Source: Bacteroidetes bacterium UBA4408 (GTDB lineage Bacteria; Bacteroidota; Bacteroidia; UBA4408). Taken from it: DNA of 24,970 nucleotides. Under the pieces are notes generated by a model that was not told where the DNA came from, did not search any database, and saw nothing but the letters and a program-made list of their open reading frames with translations. Both the position numbers and the translations under genes were made by a program. The DNA lies in the NCBI GenBank assembly GCA_002389785.1, contig DGQS01000072.1:1-24970 (forward strand), in the 5' to 3' direction. Positions 15,636 through 23,873 of the stretch are shown here, piece by piece (the first letter of the stretch is position 1; each line of letters starts with the position of its first letter).

Positions 15636-15637
15636 AA

Positions 15638-17185
15638 TTAATTACGAATTAATTTTCGTACAACTTTTCCATTATCATTTCTTAAAAAATACATACCCAA
15701 TGGAAGATCTATTAAGTTAAAATGATTCAATCCTGCTGAGCACTTTATCGATTTAACTAGTTCGCCTCGGGACGTAAAAATTGAAAGAAGTTCGTTTGAG
15801 CTAGTTTCAATTATTAACTCACCGGCAAATGGATTCGGAAAAGTACCTATTTCATTGGTTAAGCTAATCTCACTTAAGCCCAAAGGTTGACCGTTACGAA
15901 TTCGGATTACAGCGCAGTCTTCATTTACTGCAGAACTTATAACCAATGTTCCTACCAAAAGAATTCTTCCATCATTCATAATTTCCATACTGTTACACAT
16001 ATCAGTAACTGCCCCGGTAGCAATAGCACTCATAAAATTGGAAGAACCATTGTTAAAAGTATTGTCGAGTGCACCGGTAACATTAACTTGGGCTACCATA
16101 AAATCTTCGCTCCCGGTTGCGTTACTAAAGGAATAACCGCTTAGAAGCAGTTTGTTATTTGCGATCACTTTCATATCGGTAAGTACATCATCACCTGGGC
16201 CTACCGTAAACTCACTTTGGCCATTCGTCCCAAAGGTTGCATCTGTAGAACCTCCCGATAAAAAGCGTGCAATACCAATATTGCTTGTTGAAGTGTTAAC
16301 TGTAGCACCTAATAAAATTCGTCCGATACTGTCAACTTCCAATGCTCCTAAATCAGACGAAGCAGAAAAAGTAACCGGAATGTATCCGGAGCCATTAAAA
16401 CTAGTTAATTGATTGCCTAACGAATCTATTTCCATTAAGTAATTTCCAGCACCTGCATCACCTCCAAACAAAATCTGATTATTGCTGAGAACTTTTATGC
16501 GCATACCAAATTCATTTCCAGTTCCCGGATTATACAATTTCATCCCATCTGAATCAAAAGTATTAACTAAAGTACCATTGCTAGAAAGTTTAAGCACACA
16601 GGTTTGATTATCGAAAGGAGGAGAAACGCCTGTGGTTCCAACAATATAAATATTTCCATTGGAGTCAAAATCTAAATCTGTTCCCATATCGGGCTGAGTA
16701 TTACTGCCCAACATATCTATAAAAATACTTCCAGTTCCATTGAAGCTTAAGTCCATTGTTCCGTTTGAATTCAATCTGGCAACCAATACATCCTGACTGG
16801 ATGTGCCTCTGCCTGAAGTTACTAATACAAGTTTCCCGGAGTTATCAATTTTTACATTGGGAGTAATACCTCCAATTGAACTTTGGTTACCCATGCTAAT
16901 ATAGGCTTTTCCGTCGTTGCTAAAGCTAGTGTCGAGTTTACCGTTTACTAAAAACCGAGCAACGCATAATTGAAAACTACTGCCACTTTTACTAAGACCT
17001 GCGACTACCAATTTTTGATCTGATTGAAGCACACTTCCAAATAAGCGATCGATTGTATTATTAAAATTGAATTTATTAATTCCATTCGAATTAAAACTTG
17101 AATCGAGCGACCAACTTTGGGCAATGGATTGTTGAAATGCTATTATGGTAAACAAAGCAAGTGCGATAAGATAACTTTTTTTCAT
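15638..17185 (-). CDS. Secreted delta-60 repeat protein with T9SS C-terminal sorting domain
   Basis: The 515-residue protein has a signal peptide (MKKSYLIALALFTIIAF, cleavage near SIA|Q at 22/23). It then has about seven units of roughly 60 residues that begin with patterns such as LDSSFNSNG (27), LDTSFSNDG (84), MDLSFNGTG (144), TSFNGSG (261), TDATFGTNG (314) and LDNTFNNGS (373), followed by a strand ending in KLVVAG or ILLVG-like text. These are delta-60 repeats, probably forming a beta-propeller-like body. Residues about 443-515 carry a type A sorting domain: FPNPFAGEL, then GELVKS, then LPLGMYFLRNDNGKVVRKLIRN-like ending. It should cross the outer membrane by the type IX system and stay on the surface or be released. 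Its function is not known. Confidence 0.9.
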   Translation of the reverse strand: MKKSYLIALALFTIIAFQQSIAQSWSLDSSFNSNGINKFNFNNTIDRLFGSVLQSDQKLVVAGLSKSGSSFQLCVARFLVNGKLDTSFSNDGKAYISMGNQSSIGGITPNVKIDNSGKLVLVTSGRGTSSQDVLVARLNSNGTMDLSFNGTGSIFIDMLGSNTQPDMGTDLDFDSNGNIYIVGTTGVSPPFDNQTCVLKLSSNGTLVNTFDSDGMKLYNPGTGNEFGMRIKVLSNNQILFGGDAGAGNYLMEIDSLGNQLTSFNGSGYIPVTFSASSDLGALEVDSIGRILLGATVNTSTSNIGIARFLSGGSTDATFGTNGQSEFTVGPGDDVLTDMKVIANNKLLLSGYSFSNATGSEDFMVAQVNVTGALDNTFNNGSSNFMSAIATGAVTDMCNSMEIMNDGRILLVGTLVISSAVNEDCAVIRIRNGQPLGLSEISLTNEIGTFPNPFAGELIIETSSNELLSIFTSRGELVKSIKCSAGLNHFNLIDLPLGMYFLRNDNGKVVRKLIRN

Positions 17186-17295
17186 TGTCGTTAATTTTTG
17201 AATTTCGGGTTAATGGTATTAAAAGTGTAAAAATTTAGTTTTAAATTAGAATGTAAAATAACAGTATATGTATTTTAAAATGTGTAGAACTTTTC

Positions 17296-18555
17296 TTACT
17301 TGCTTTTCACTACCAGTTGTATAGTTGTTCGGCTTTTTTGCTCGAGAATTACTATTTTACCCTTTGAAACCCTGTCAATTGTGGCTTGATCGTAATTTCG
17401 AATAGTTATTAATTCAAGTTTCTCATTAAACAATACACGGTATTCCTGTTTCAATTTTTCAATTAATTGTTCCGCTTTATGCTCATTGTTATCGACACAA
17501 ATTGAAAAACTGATTGCCGAATTTTGCATCAAATTAATTTTGAGATTGCAGCTTGCAAATACAGAAAAAAGTTGGCTCAAATTTTCTTCAACAATGAATG
17601 AAAAATCCTTCGGCGAAATAGAAATCAACATTTGCTCAGTTTTAAAAATAAAACAGGGAACAGCATTGTGAGTAGCATTTGAGTCTATTACAGTACCCTG
17701 GTTGTTGGGTGCTAAAAAAGATTTTACACGAAGTGGTATACTTTTATTTTGAAGAGGTTTTATGGTTTTGGGATGAATAACAGTAGCACCGTAATAAGTT
17801 AATTCAATTGCATCCTGATAACTCAATTGGCTGAGCATAACAGTATCTTCAAAGTACTTTGGATCTGCGTTTAACACACCCGGAACATCTTTCCAAATAG
17901 TTACATCTTCTGCATTCATTGTATATGCAATTATAGAAGCTGTATAATCACTTCCTTCCCTACCAAGTGTGGTTGTAAAATTCTCAGAAGTGCTTCCAAT
18001 AAATCCTTGTGTCACCACTATATTTTCAGTGGTAAACTGAAGCTTTTCTTTTGCTTTCATTTCAGTAGCATTCCAATCTACCTTACCTTCGCGATAAGTA
18101 TTGTCGGTGCATATAAAGTCGCGTGCATCCTGCCATCTATTATTAATTCCAACAGAGGTCAAATAAGCACTAACAATTTTAGTTGAAATGATTTCACCTA
18201 CCGAAACTATTTGATCATAGGCCTGGTCATAGTTCATAGTAGGTTCGTCTTCGGTTGCCCAATCCAATTCAACAAATGCATTTGCAATTTCGTCATACAC
18301 TTGCGATGATCTATCTTCAAATAATTCTTCGAGAATGCTGTAATGATACTTCTTAATTTCAGCAATTAAAGTTTCGATAGCAGCACGATTGGTAAACGTT
18401 GCTTCGGTAATTCGCTCTAAAGCATTTGTGGTTTTGCCCATTGCTGAAATTACCACCACTAATTTTTCGTTTGGAAAAAGTCGCAAAATAGCTGCTACAT
18501 TCTTCACAGCAGCTGCATCTTTTACAGAGGCACCACCAAATTTAAAAACTCTCAT
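17296..18555 (-). CDS. lysC: Aspartate kinase (monofunctional)
   Basis: Phosphorylates aspartate, the first step toward lysine, threonine, methionine and diaminopimelate. In 419 residues the kinase domain begins with VFKFGGASV (3-11), followed by VISAMGKTTNALE (35-47), the TTTLGREGSDYTASI segment (194-208) and WKDVPGVLNADPKY (221-234). Residues from about 305 to the end form the ACT-type regulatory region (MLISISPKDFSFIVEENL and later a second strand set), so feedback control by a pathway amino acid is likely from the family. No homoserine dehydrogenase domain is fused. It is the last gene of the rmuC-GWxTD-rlmB-lysC run, starting 20 bp after rlmB. Confidence 0.95.
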   Translation of the reverse strand: MRVFKFGGASVKDAAAVKNVAAILRLFPNEKLVVVISAMGKTTNALERITEATFTNRAAIETLIAEIKKYHYSILEELFEDRSSQVYDEIANAFVELDWATEDEPTMNYDQAYDQIVSVGEIISTKIVSAYLTSVGINNRWQDARDFICTDNTYREGKVDWNATEMKAKEKLQFTTENIVVTQGFIGSTSENFTTTLGREGSDYTASIIAYTMNAEDVTIWKDVPGVLNADPKYFEDTVMLSQLSYQDAIELTYYGATVIHPKTIKPLQNKSIPLRVKSFLAPNNQGTVIDSNATHNAVPCFIFKTEQMLISISPKDFSFIVEENLSQLFSVFASCNLKINLMQNSAISFSICVDNNEHKAEQLIEKLKQEYRVLFNEKLELITIRNYDQATIDRVSKGKIVILEQKSRTTIQLVVKSK

Positions 18556-18575
18556 GTACTGAAAATATAATTGTT

Positions 18576-19340
18576 TTATACGGTTGTATGTAAGCGTTGA
18601 CGAACAGCTTCATACAAAATTACACCACAGGCTACTGAAACATTCAGTGAGCCGATTTCGCCCAACAAAGGAATCTTTGCACGAGCATTGCTTAACTTCA
18701 AGTATTCCCCACTAATACCTTCATCTTCAGATCCCATAATAATGGCAGTAGGAGCGGTAAAATCGAGAGTAGTATAAATGGCTTCAGTTTTCTCGGTACA
18801 AGCGATAATCGAAACTCCGCTTTCGCGCAAAAATGCCAGGGTCGTTTTTAAGTTTTGCGAACGGCAAACTGCAATTTTATGAAGTGCACCTGCCGAGGTT
18901 TTAATTGCATCCGAATTAATTTGTGCTGCTCCTCTGCTTGGTACAATTACCGCATCAACTCCACAACATTCGGCCGTTCTGCAAATAGCACCAAAATTCC
19001 GCACATCGGTTATTCGGTCTAAAACCAATAACAAGGGTACCTTACCTTTTTCAAAAATAAGTGGTAACAGTTGTTCTATATCCTGAAATTTAATATCGGT
19101 TACAAAGGCAATAACACCTTGATGAGTCTTAGAGGTGAGGCGATTTAATTTTTCGGGTGGAACAAATTGAAAAGGTGTTTCCTTTCGTCCTAATAATTCT
19201 CTTAATTCTTTAAATATAGCAGGTGAGATTCCTTTTTGAATAAATACTTTTTCAACATCCTTATCGGATTTCAGAGCTTCAAAAACCGGATGTATTCCAA
19301 AAATAAAATTAGGATTTTGATCGTGATTTTTCCTTTCCAC
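18576..19340 (-). CDS. rlmB: 23S rRNA (guanosine-2'-O-)-methyltransferase, RlmB-like
   Basis: A SPOUT-fold RNA methylase; RlmB adds a 2'-O-methyl to G2251 of 23S rRNA. The 254 residues show an N-terminal substrate-binding domain (FIFGIHPVFEAL at 12-23, THQGVIAF at 72-79). The three SpoU motifs follow: RNFGAICRTAECCGVDAV at 114-131, IIMGSEDEGIS at 200-210 and IPLLGEIGSLNVSVA at 223-237. The SAM-binding knot is complete. Other TrmH-type enzymes share these motifs, so G2251 as the site is the likely rather than proven target. It lies 7 bp after the GWxTD gene and 20 bp before lysC. Confidence 0.9.
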   Translation of the reverse strand: MERKNHDQNPNFIFGIHPVFEALKSDKDVEKVFIQKGISPAIFKELRELLGRKETPFQFVPPEKLNRLTSKTHQGVIAFVTDIKFQDIEQLLPLIFEKGKVPLLLVLDRITDVRNFGAICRTAECCGVDAVIVPSRGAAQINSDAIKTSAGALHKIAVCRSQNLKTTLAFLRESGVSIIACTEKTEAIYTTLDFTAPTAIIMGSEDEGISGEYLKLSNARAKIPLLGEIGSLNVSVACGVILYEAVRQRLHTTV

Positions 19341-19347
19341 CTTTTTA

Positions 19348-20625
19348 CTATTTTTCGTTTATTATTTTACCTTGTCGCCAGGCATCAATCATTCTAAACC
19401 AATCGCTTCTAAAATTTTCAGAGCGGTTCAAACTATAATCAGCATCGCTAAAAGGATTCACCATTTTTGAAAAAGTGAATGTTAATGAACGACTATTTTG
19501 TTCTTCACCATAAATCCAAGTTTCACCATTGCTATCACGATAGATAGAAGTTGGTAAACCAAATGCAATGTATACCAAACCGCGGTCTGTTTTCCAACCT
19601 TCGGTGTAAGATGTAAAATAGGTATTTGAATTTTGAACTCGGTTATAATATACCTTTAATGCTGATTTTGCTCTATCCATATTCCCACAGTTGTTCAACC
19701 AAAAACCATCCACAGCTAATTTCTTATTTACAGAATTTTGCAAGGATTCAAATTCTTGCTTTGTTGTAATGTATCTTAATGGAGGAATTAATTCTTCGGC
19801 AGTTGTGAGTAAAGGATACGAATCTTGAAATACAAAAACGGTTAATCCATCGTTTCCAGCTGTATCGCTCTGAAAATGGTACATACCGCGACTTCTTAAT
19901 TTTACATCTGCAGCAAAATTCTCATCCAACATTAACTCAAATGTACTGTCTGGAACAAGGGACTGCGATTGAAAATTTTGCACTGAAAAAGGAGGTGCCG
20001 GAAGCACAAATTTTTGCTTGTAATAATTCACACGTAATTGCCGTTGCGCTGAATTTTTTGAATAGCTAACCTGAAAAACTTCGTTTGATTTTACAAAATT
20101 TGTAAAAAGAACTTGACCACTTTTAACATTGGTTAATTTAAAATTTTGTGATGCATTGATTCCACTTTTGTTTACTTCCACAAAGCTAACAGCTGATTGA
20201 TTTCGGTTTAAATCGGTCAACACTACTTCAAGTACATACCGATTCGGGTAAACTGCTTTAAACTCAAATGAACCATGAAGCGTAACATTTTCTTCTTTAC
20301 TAGCATCATCCTCCAAAACAACTGATGAAGAGTCTAGCACAACTTTAGATTCATAAGAAGCATAAAGAATATATGAGACCGAAATTTTAGCCATATAATT
20401 AGCCGCACCCACGCTTTTCATATAAAGCAATTCCTGGGTGTTAATTGAAAAATGAAGTTGCGATTGACCTGGTGAATCATGATAAACAGTGTACATTGGA
20501 TGCAACACCTGTGCGTTTCGTTCATAGGTGAAAGCCAAATTTTGATTCGCAATTTTTGCAGTTTCGTAACAACTACTAACAAGAAGTGAGGTAAATAAAA
20601 TCAGTATAAATCGATAGTTGCTCAT
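19348..20625 (-). CDS. GWxTD-domain lipoprotein
   Basis: A 425-residue exported lipoprotein. The signal peptide ends in a lipobox (LVSSC, lipidated Cys at 19). A long beta-rich middle follows. The GWxTD domain comes near the C-terminus: GWKTDRGLVYIAFG from 343, then IYRDSNGETWIYGE, then a short tail ending RQGKIINEK. The domain is widespread in Bacteroidota and related phyla; its role is unknown to me. It begins 2 bp after the rmuC stop and is followed 7 bp later by rlmB, so it is co-transcribed with genes of unrelated function. Confidence 0.9.
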   Translation of the reverse strand: MSNYRFILILFTSLLVSSCYETAKIANQNLAFTYERNAQVLHPMYTVYHDSPGQSQLHFSINTQELLYMKSVGAANYMAKISVSYILYASYESKVVLDSSSVVLEDDASKEENVTLHGSFEFKAVYPNRYVLEVVLTDLNRNQSAVSFVEVNKSGINASQNFKLTNVKSGQVLFTNFVKSNEVFQVSYSKNSAQRQLRVNYYKQKFVLPAPPFSVQNFQSQSLVPDSTFELMLDENFAADVKLRSRGMYHFQSDTAGNDGLTVFVFQDSYPLLTTAEELIPPLRYITTKQEFESLQNSVNKKLAVDGFWLNNCGNMDRAKSALKVYYNRVQNSNTYFTSYTEGWKTDRGLVYIAFGLPTSIYRDSNGETWIYGEEQNSRSLTFTFSKMVNPFSDADYSLNRSENFRSDWFRMIDAWRQGKIINEK

Positions 20626-20627
20626 AG

Positions 20628-22004
20628 CTATTGCTCGAGTTTCAGAGGTTGATTATCATTTTTTTCCAGGTATTTATCAGAAAGCGATTTGGTGGTTTTT
20701 GCGCCCAATTTTTCAATATCCTGTACACGTTTTATTAAATTTCCGGAACGGTTTTGCAGTTTATTCATGGCACTTGAATAAGCGATTTGGGTGGTATCTA
20801 TTGACTTACCAATTTTTTCGAGATCTTCAACAAATCCAACAAATTTATCGTACAACGCTCCACCCTGTTTTGCAATTTCCAAGGCATTTTTTGTTTGTTT
20901 TTCTTGTTTCCACAAAGATGAAATTGTTCTAAGTGTAGCTAATAAAGTAGATGGACTAACCATCACAATTTTTCGTTCCCAAGCAAAATTGAATAGTTCT
21001 GCATCGCTTTGTATAGCCATACTAAACGATGATTCGATTGGTATAAACATGAGCACAAAATCAGGTGTATTGAATTCAGAAGATGCCTGATAGTTTTTCT
21101 CACTTAATAACTTAATGTGATTCTTCACTGAGCCAATATGTTCTTTACTAAACTTCTCACGTAAGCTTTCATCATCCGCATTTACAAAAGATTCATAAGC
21201 CGTGAGAGAAACTTTAGAATCAATTACGATGTGCTTATTGTCCGGCAAAAGTACCACCACATCCGGCTTGATGGTTTTCCCGCTTTCGTTACTGGTTTGA
21301 AATTGGGTAATGTATTCTGAATCTTTCGCAAGACCTGATCTTTCCAGTATTTTTTCGAGTATAACTTCGCCCCAGTTCCCTTGCATTTTATTATCGCCTT
21401 TAAGCGCCTTTGCTAAATTATTTGCCTCTTCACTCACTTGTTTGTTGAGTTCTACAAGATTTTTAATTTCTGCTTTTAAAGTAATGCGCTCTGCCGATTC
21501 TTCTTTGTATGCTTTGTCTACCTTTTCTTCAAAGGTTTTTATTTTTTCTTTTAATGGAGTTAAAATAATATCCAAATTGATTTTATTCTGCTCAGTAAAA
21601 CGCACGCTTTTGTCTTCTAAAATTTTGGATGCTATATTTTCAAATTGCGACAGCAAGTTTTTCTGCAATGCTTCCTTTTCTTGTTTTTCATTGCTCAGCT
21701 TTTCATTCATCCCTTTAAATGCCTCTTCTGCTCTCGCTAAACGGGCATTCGCAACCGCCAACAATTCACGCTCTTTTTGAAGTTCATTCTTTAGTTGTTC
21801 TTTTTCAATTAATGAATCATTTAGTATTCTCTTTTTATCTTCACTAACTGCTTGGAACTTCTCGGTAACAATAGCCAGCTCCTTGTCCAAACTCTGAAGG
21901 CCTAATGCAGCTTCTGTGTTTTGTTGAGAAGATTTCACTTGTAAATAAAGCCAAACAACCGCTGCTCCTACCAGAAAACCAATTGCTAAAAAAACAAAAT
22001 TCAT
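20628..22004 (-). CDS. rmuC: RmuC-family DNA recombination protein
   Basis: RmuC proteins are membrane-anchored, nuclease-like factors that limit sequence-inversion and recombination events. From the chosen start the protein has about 458 residues: a membrane anchor (FVFLAIGFLVGAAVVWLYL), a long charged coiled coil to roughly residue 190, then the PD-(D/E)xK-like domain with NWGEVILEKILERSGL and KPDVVVLLPDNKHIVIDSK. The frame is open 14 codons further up, to 22046, but the prefix MHFPIPYLYPKYVS is unlike the family and the possible promoter box lies inside it, so 22004 is preferred. It heads the run rmuC-GWxTD-rlmB-lysC. Confidence 0.92.
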   Translation of the reverse strand: MNFVFLAIGFLVGAAVVWLYLQVKSSQQNTEAALGLQSLDKELAIVTEKFQAVSEDKKRILNDSLIEKEQLKNELQKERELLAVANARLARAEEAFKGMNEKLSNEKQEKEALQKNLLSQFENIASKILEDKSVRFTEQNKINLDIILTPLKEKIKTFEEKVDKAYKEESAERITLKAEIKNLVELNKQVSEEANNLAKALKGDNKMQGNWGEVILEKILERSGLAKDSEYITQFQTSNESGKTIKPDVVVLLPDNKHIVIDSKVSLTAYESFVNADDESLREKFSKEHIGSVKNHIKLLSEKNYQASSEFNTPDFVLMFIPIESSFSMAIQSDAELFNFAWERKIVMVSPSTLLATLRTISSLWKQEKQTKNALEIAKQGGALYDKFVGFVEDLEKIGKSIDTTQIAYSSAMNKLQNRSGNLIKRVQDIEKLGAKTTKSLSDKYLEKNDNQPLKLEQ

Positions 22005-22020
22005 TGAAACATATTTTGGG

Positions 22021-22028
22021 TAAAGATA
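22021..22028 (-). promoter_or_regulatory. Possible -7 box upstream of rmuC
   Basis: The minus strand reads TATCTTTA, one base off TAnnTTTG, ending 17 nt before the chosen rmuC ATG. A TTTG lies upstream, but with a spacer of only about 15 nt rather than 19. Weak on its own; the position agrees with the shorter rmuC start. Confidence 0.3.
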
Positions 22029-22102
22029 AGGAATTGGAAAGTGCAAAATCGATTTGCAAAAAATTTAAGCAGCTCGAGTTGATTTGTACATTTAACTATG
22101 CA

Positions 22103-22141
22103 ACAAAGCCTGAAAACATCCATTCTGTTTCCAGGCTTTGT
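22103..22141 (-). terminator. Strong hairpin after the 548-residue exported-protein gene
   Basis: An inverted repeat pairs 22103-22117 with 22127-22141 around a 9-nt loop, with one mismatch (22113/22131). The outer ten pairs (22103-22112 with 22132-22141) are perfect and contain AAAGCCTG/CAGGCTTT. It begins about 30 nt after the stop at 22173 on the minus strand, the usual place for a terminator. No clear T run follows on that strand, so it may instead work as a 3' stabilising hairpin. Confidence 0.6.
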
Positions 22142-22172
22142 AACAAGTTGAGCTATTTTAGAAACTTGGTAT

Positions 22173-23819
22173 TTACTCTAAAATAATTCTTGAAAAACGA
22201 TCGCGTCCTCTATCTTCGGTATAAATGAATAGTTCATTGTTTGAAGATGGAACAAATATTTCGGTATCTTCCGGTGGCATAAATTGCATATTTCTTTCCT
22301 GAATTGGCGCAAAACAATAGTCTTTGTTTTCAAACACCAATTGATGCGTTATCTTACCATCAGTAACTGAAATTGCAGTACTAACAAAGTTAGATCCATG
22401 AATTCCTGAAACAGTTTTAAGATCCTTTGGCTCAAAATCAGCCTTTTCGTAACGTTCCATATTTTTTGGATGTTCATCGCACAAAATGTAAATGTTTTTT
22501 GAAGTAGCATAAGCAAGGTATTGCTTAAAAACGTGTGGATAACCAGTTAAACTAACATGGTTTCTTAATGGAGCATTTTTAACCCATTCAAACTCTCCTT
22601 TAGAATTTAATTTGGCAACGATTACATCCATGTATTCATACTCGTAAGTGCTTGAAGAAGTTCCTGCATATCCATAAGATGAAGATCTTTGTTGCACCCA
22701 CCATTCATATTGTTCACCAACATAATAAACATCAGAACCAACAGAAAAAATATAATCGAGTTTGTATTTATATCGTTTTGATTTTGCCGGAGTTGATTCA
22801 AGCGCTTTCAAAATCTTATCATCAAAAATTTTAATTGCTTTGCTATTTATCTTTAGATCGCTTTTATTTACCCGAAAACTAAAAATCCCAACCTGCACCA
22901 AATCACGACCTTTACGCTCTATCACATCTTTTAAAAATCCACCAATTACTACTTCATTGTCCTTAGTTTGAGAAAATTCAATGTCGGACACGTAATAATC
23001 TTGGTCAAAACCAAGAATTGCAGTCATTGGGGTGGTGGAACCTGCCGAAAAACTTCCTAGATTTAAGGTATATCTTTTTTCTTTCTCTCCCGCTCCTTTT
23101 GCCTTGGTTGTTGAACAGTAAAACATGTTATCAGCGTCATCTAAAAACATTCCAATAAAACCTAAATCTTCAGTATTAACAGCAACTCCAAAAATTGCAG
23201 CTGCTGCACCTGACCAAAAACCATTTGAACCTGAAAGTTTTTCATTCACCGTTTTTGTCCAGCTAATTTTCATAGTCGAAGCTTCCAACAACATAAAATC
23301 GGTTGAATACTTAGCCGTTTTATTGGCTTTATGACAAGCTTTAACTAAAAATTTAGTTTTTGAAGGATTGGCACAAATATCAAAATCAACGAACTCATAA
23401 TGATCAGATTTTATAGTGGTGATTTCAACCATTTTGTTTGAGACAACACCCTTTGACGAAACATTTTGATAGTACAAAACCATTTCGCCAGATTTCTTGA
23501 TAAATTCTCGTCTGAAAATAAAAACACTACCTGCGGCATACTCCACATCTTCAATCTTTGTACCTTCTGCATCTTCAACGGTTATTTCCTTTGAAAACTC
23601 GGCTTTAAGAGTCTTTTTGCTATATTTTTCAACAAAAAAAGAAGTACCTTTTCCTCTCGTTTTTATTCGATAACAATAAAAGCTATTATCATCACCACCC
23701 AACATTCTGTTCATTTTGCTGTCGCGGTCGTTTTCAAGCGCTGGTCCATTTTCAACTTTTACTTGAGCCTGAACACTCAGTCCGGCCATTACTAAAACAG
23801 CCATCAACAATTTTTTCAT
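22173..23819 (-). CDS. Exported protein of unknown function
   Basis: I do not recognise a family. From the chosen start there are about 548 residues, beginning with a clear signal peptide (MKKLLMAVLVMAGLSVQAQ, cleavage near VQA|Q). The mature part alternates short beta strands and polar loops with Lys- and Tyr-rich text, including a serine/tyrosine-rich stretch (SSSYGYAGTSSSTYEYEYM), and has no membrane segment and no T9SS sorting tail. Late on it has MQFMPPEDTEIFVPSSNNELF, and it ends SRIILE. A propeller-like fold is possible but unproven. The open frame could start at 23864, but that would put 15 unrelated residues before the signal peptide and the -7-like box inside the coding region. It lies 54 bp after the Omp85-type gene, so the two may be partners. 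Confidence 0.75.
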   Translation of the reverse strand: MKKLLMAVLVMAGLSVQAQVKVENGPALENDRDSKMNRMLGGDDNSFYCYRIKTRGKGTSFFVEKYSKKTLKAEFSKEITVEDAEGTKIEDVEYAAGSVFIFRREFIKKSGEMVLYYQNVSSKGVVSNKMVEITTIKSDHYEFVDFDICANPSKTKFLVKACHKANKTAKYSTDFMLLEASTMKISWTKTVNEKLSGSNGFWSGAAAAIFGVAVNTEDLGFIGMFLDDADNMFYCSTTKAKGAGEKEKRYTLNLGSFSAGSTTPMTAILGFDQDYYVSDIEFSQTKDNEVVIGGFLKDVIERKGRDLVQVGIFSFRVNKSDLKINSKAIKIFDDKILKALESTPAKSKRYKYKLDYIFSVGSDVYYVGEQYEWWVQQRSSSYGYAGTSSSTYEYEYMDVIVAKLNSKGEFEWVKNAPLRNHVSLTGYPHVFKQYLAYATSKNIYILCDEHPKNMERYEKADFEPKDLKTVSGIHGSNFVSTAISVTDGKITHQLVFENKDYCFAPIQERNMQFMPPEDTEIFVPSSNNELFIYTEDRGRDRFSRIILE

Positions 23820-23843
23820 AGTTATTAATTTAAATTTTGGCTG

Positions 23844-23851
23844 CAAATCTA
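23844..23851 (-). promoter_or_regulatory. Possible -7 box for the exported-protein gene
   Basis: The minus strand reads TAGATTTG, an exact TAnnTTTG match, 24 nt before the ATG at 23819 and inside the 54-bp gap after the Omp85-type gene. No TTTG is found at the expected -33 distance. If used, it would give the exported-protein gene its own start site in addition to read-through. Confidence 0.35.
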
Positions 23852-23873
23852 CAAAACAAACCATAAGTCCTTG

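Noticed and set aside
15638..17185. Tandem DNA repeats in the delta-60 gene
   Set aside because: The protein repeats are diverged at DNA level; there is no exact tandem repeat suggesting slippage or phase variation.
21310..21780. Plus-strand open frame of 156 codons
   Set aside because: It is antisense to the rmuC coiled coil, whose Lys/Glu-rich codons read as a Ser/Phe/Leu-rich shadow; no recognisable domain or upstream signal.
23820..23864. Upstream start adding 15 residues to the exported protein
   Set aside because: The added text would sit before a standard signal peptide and would contain the TAnnTTTG-like box; MKKLL is the natural start.
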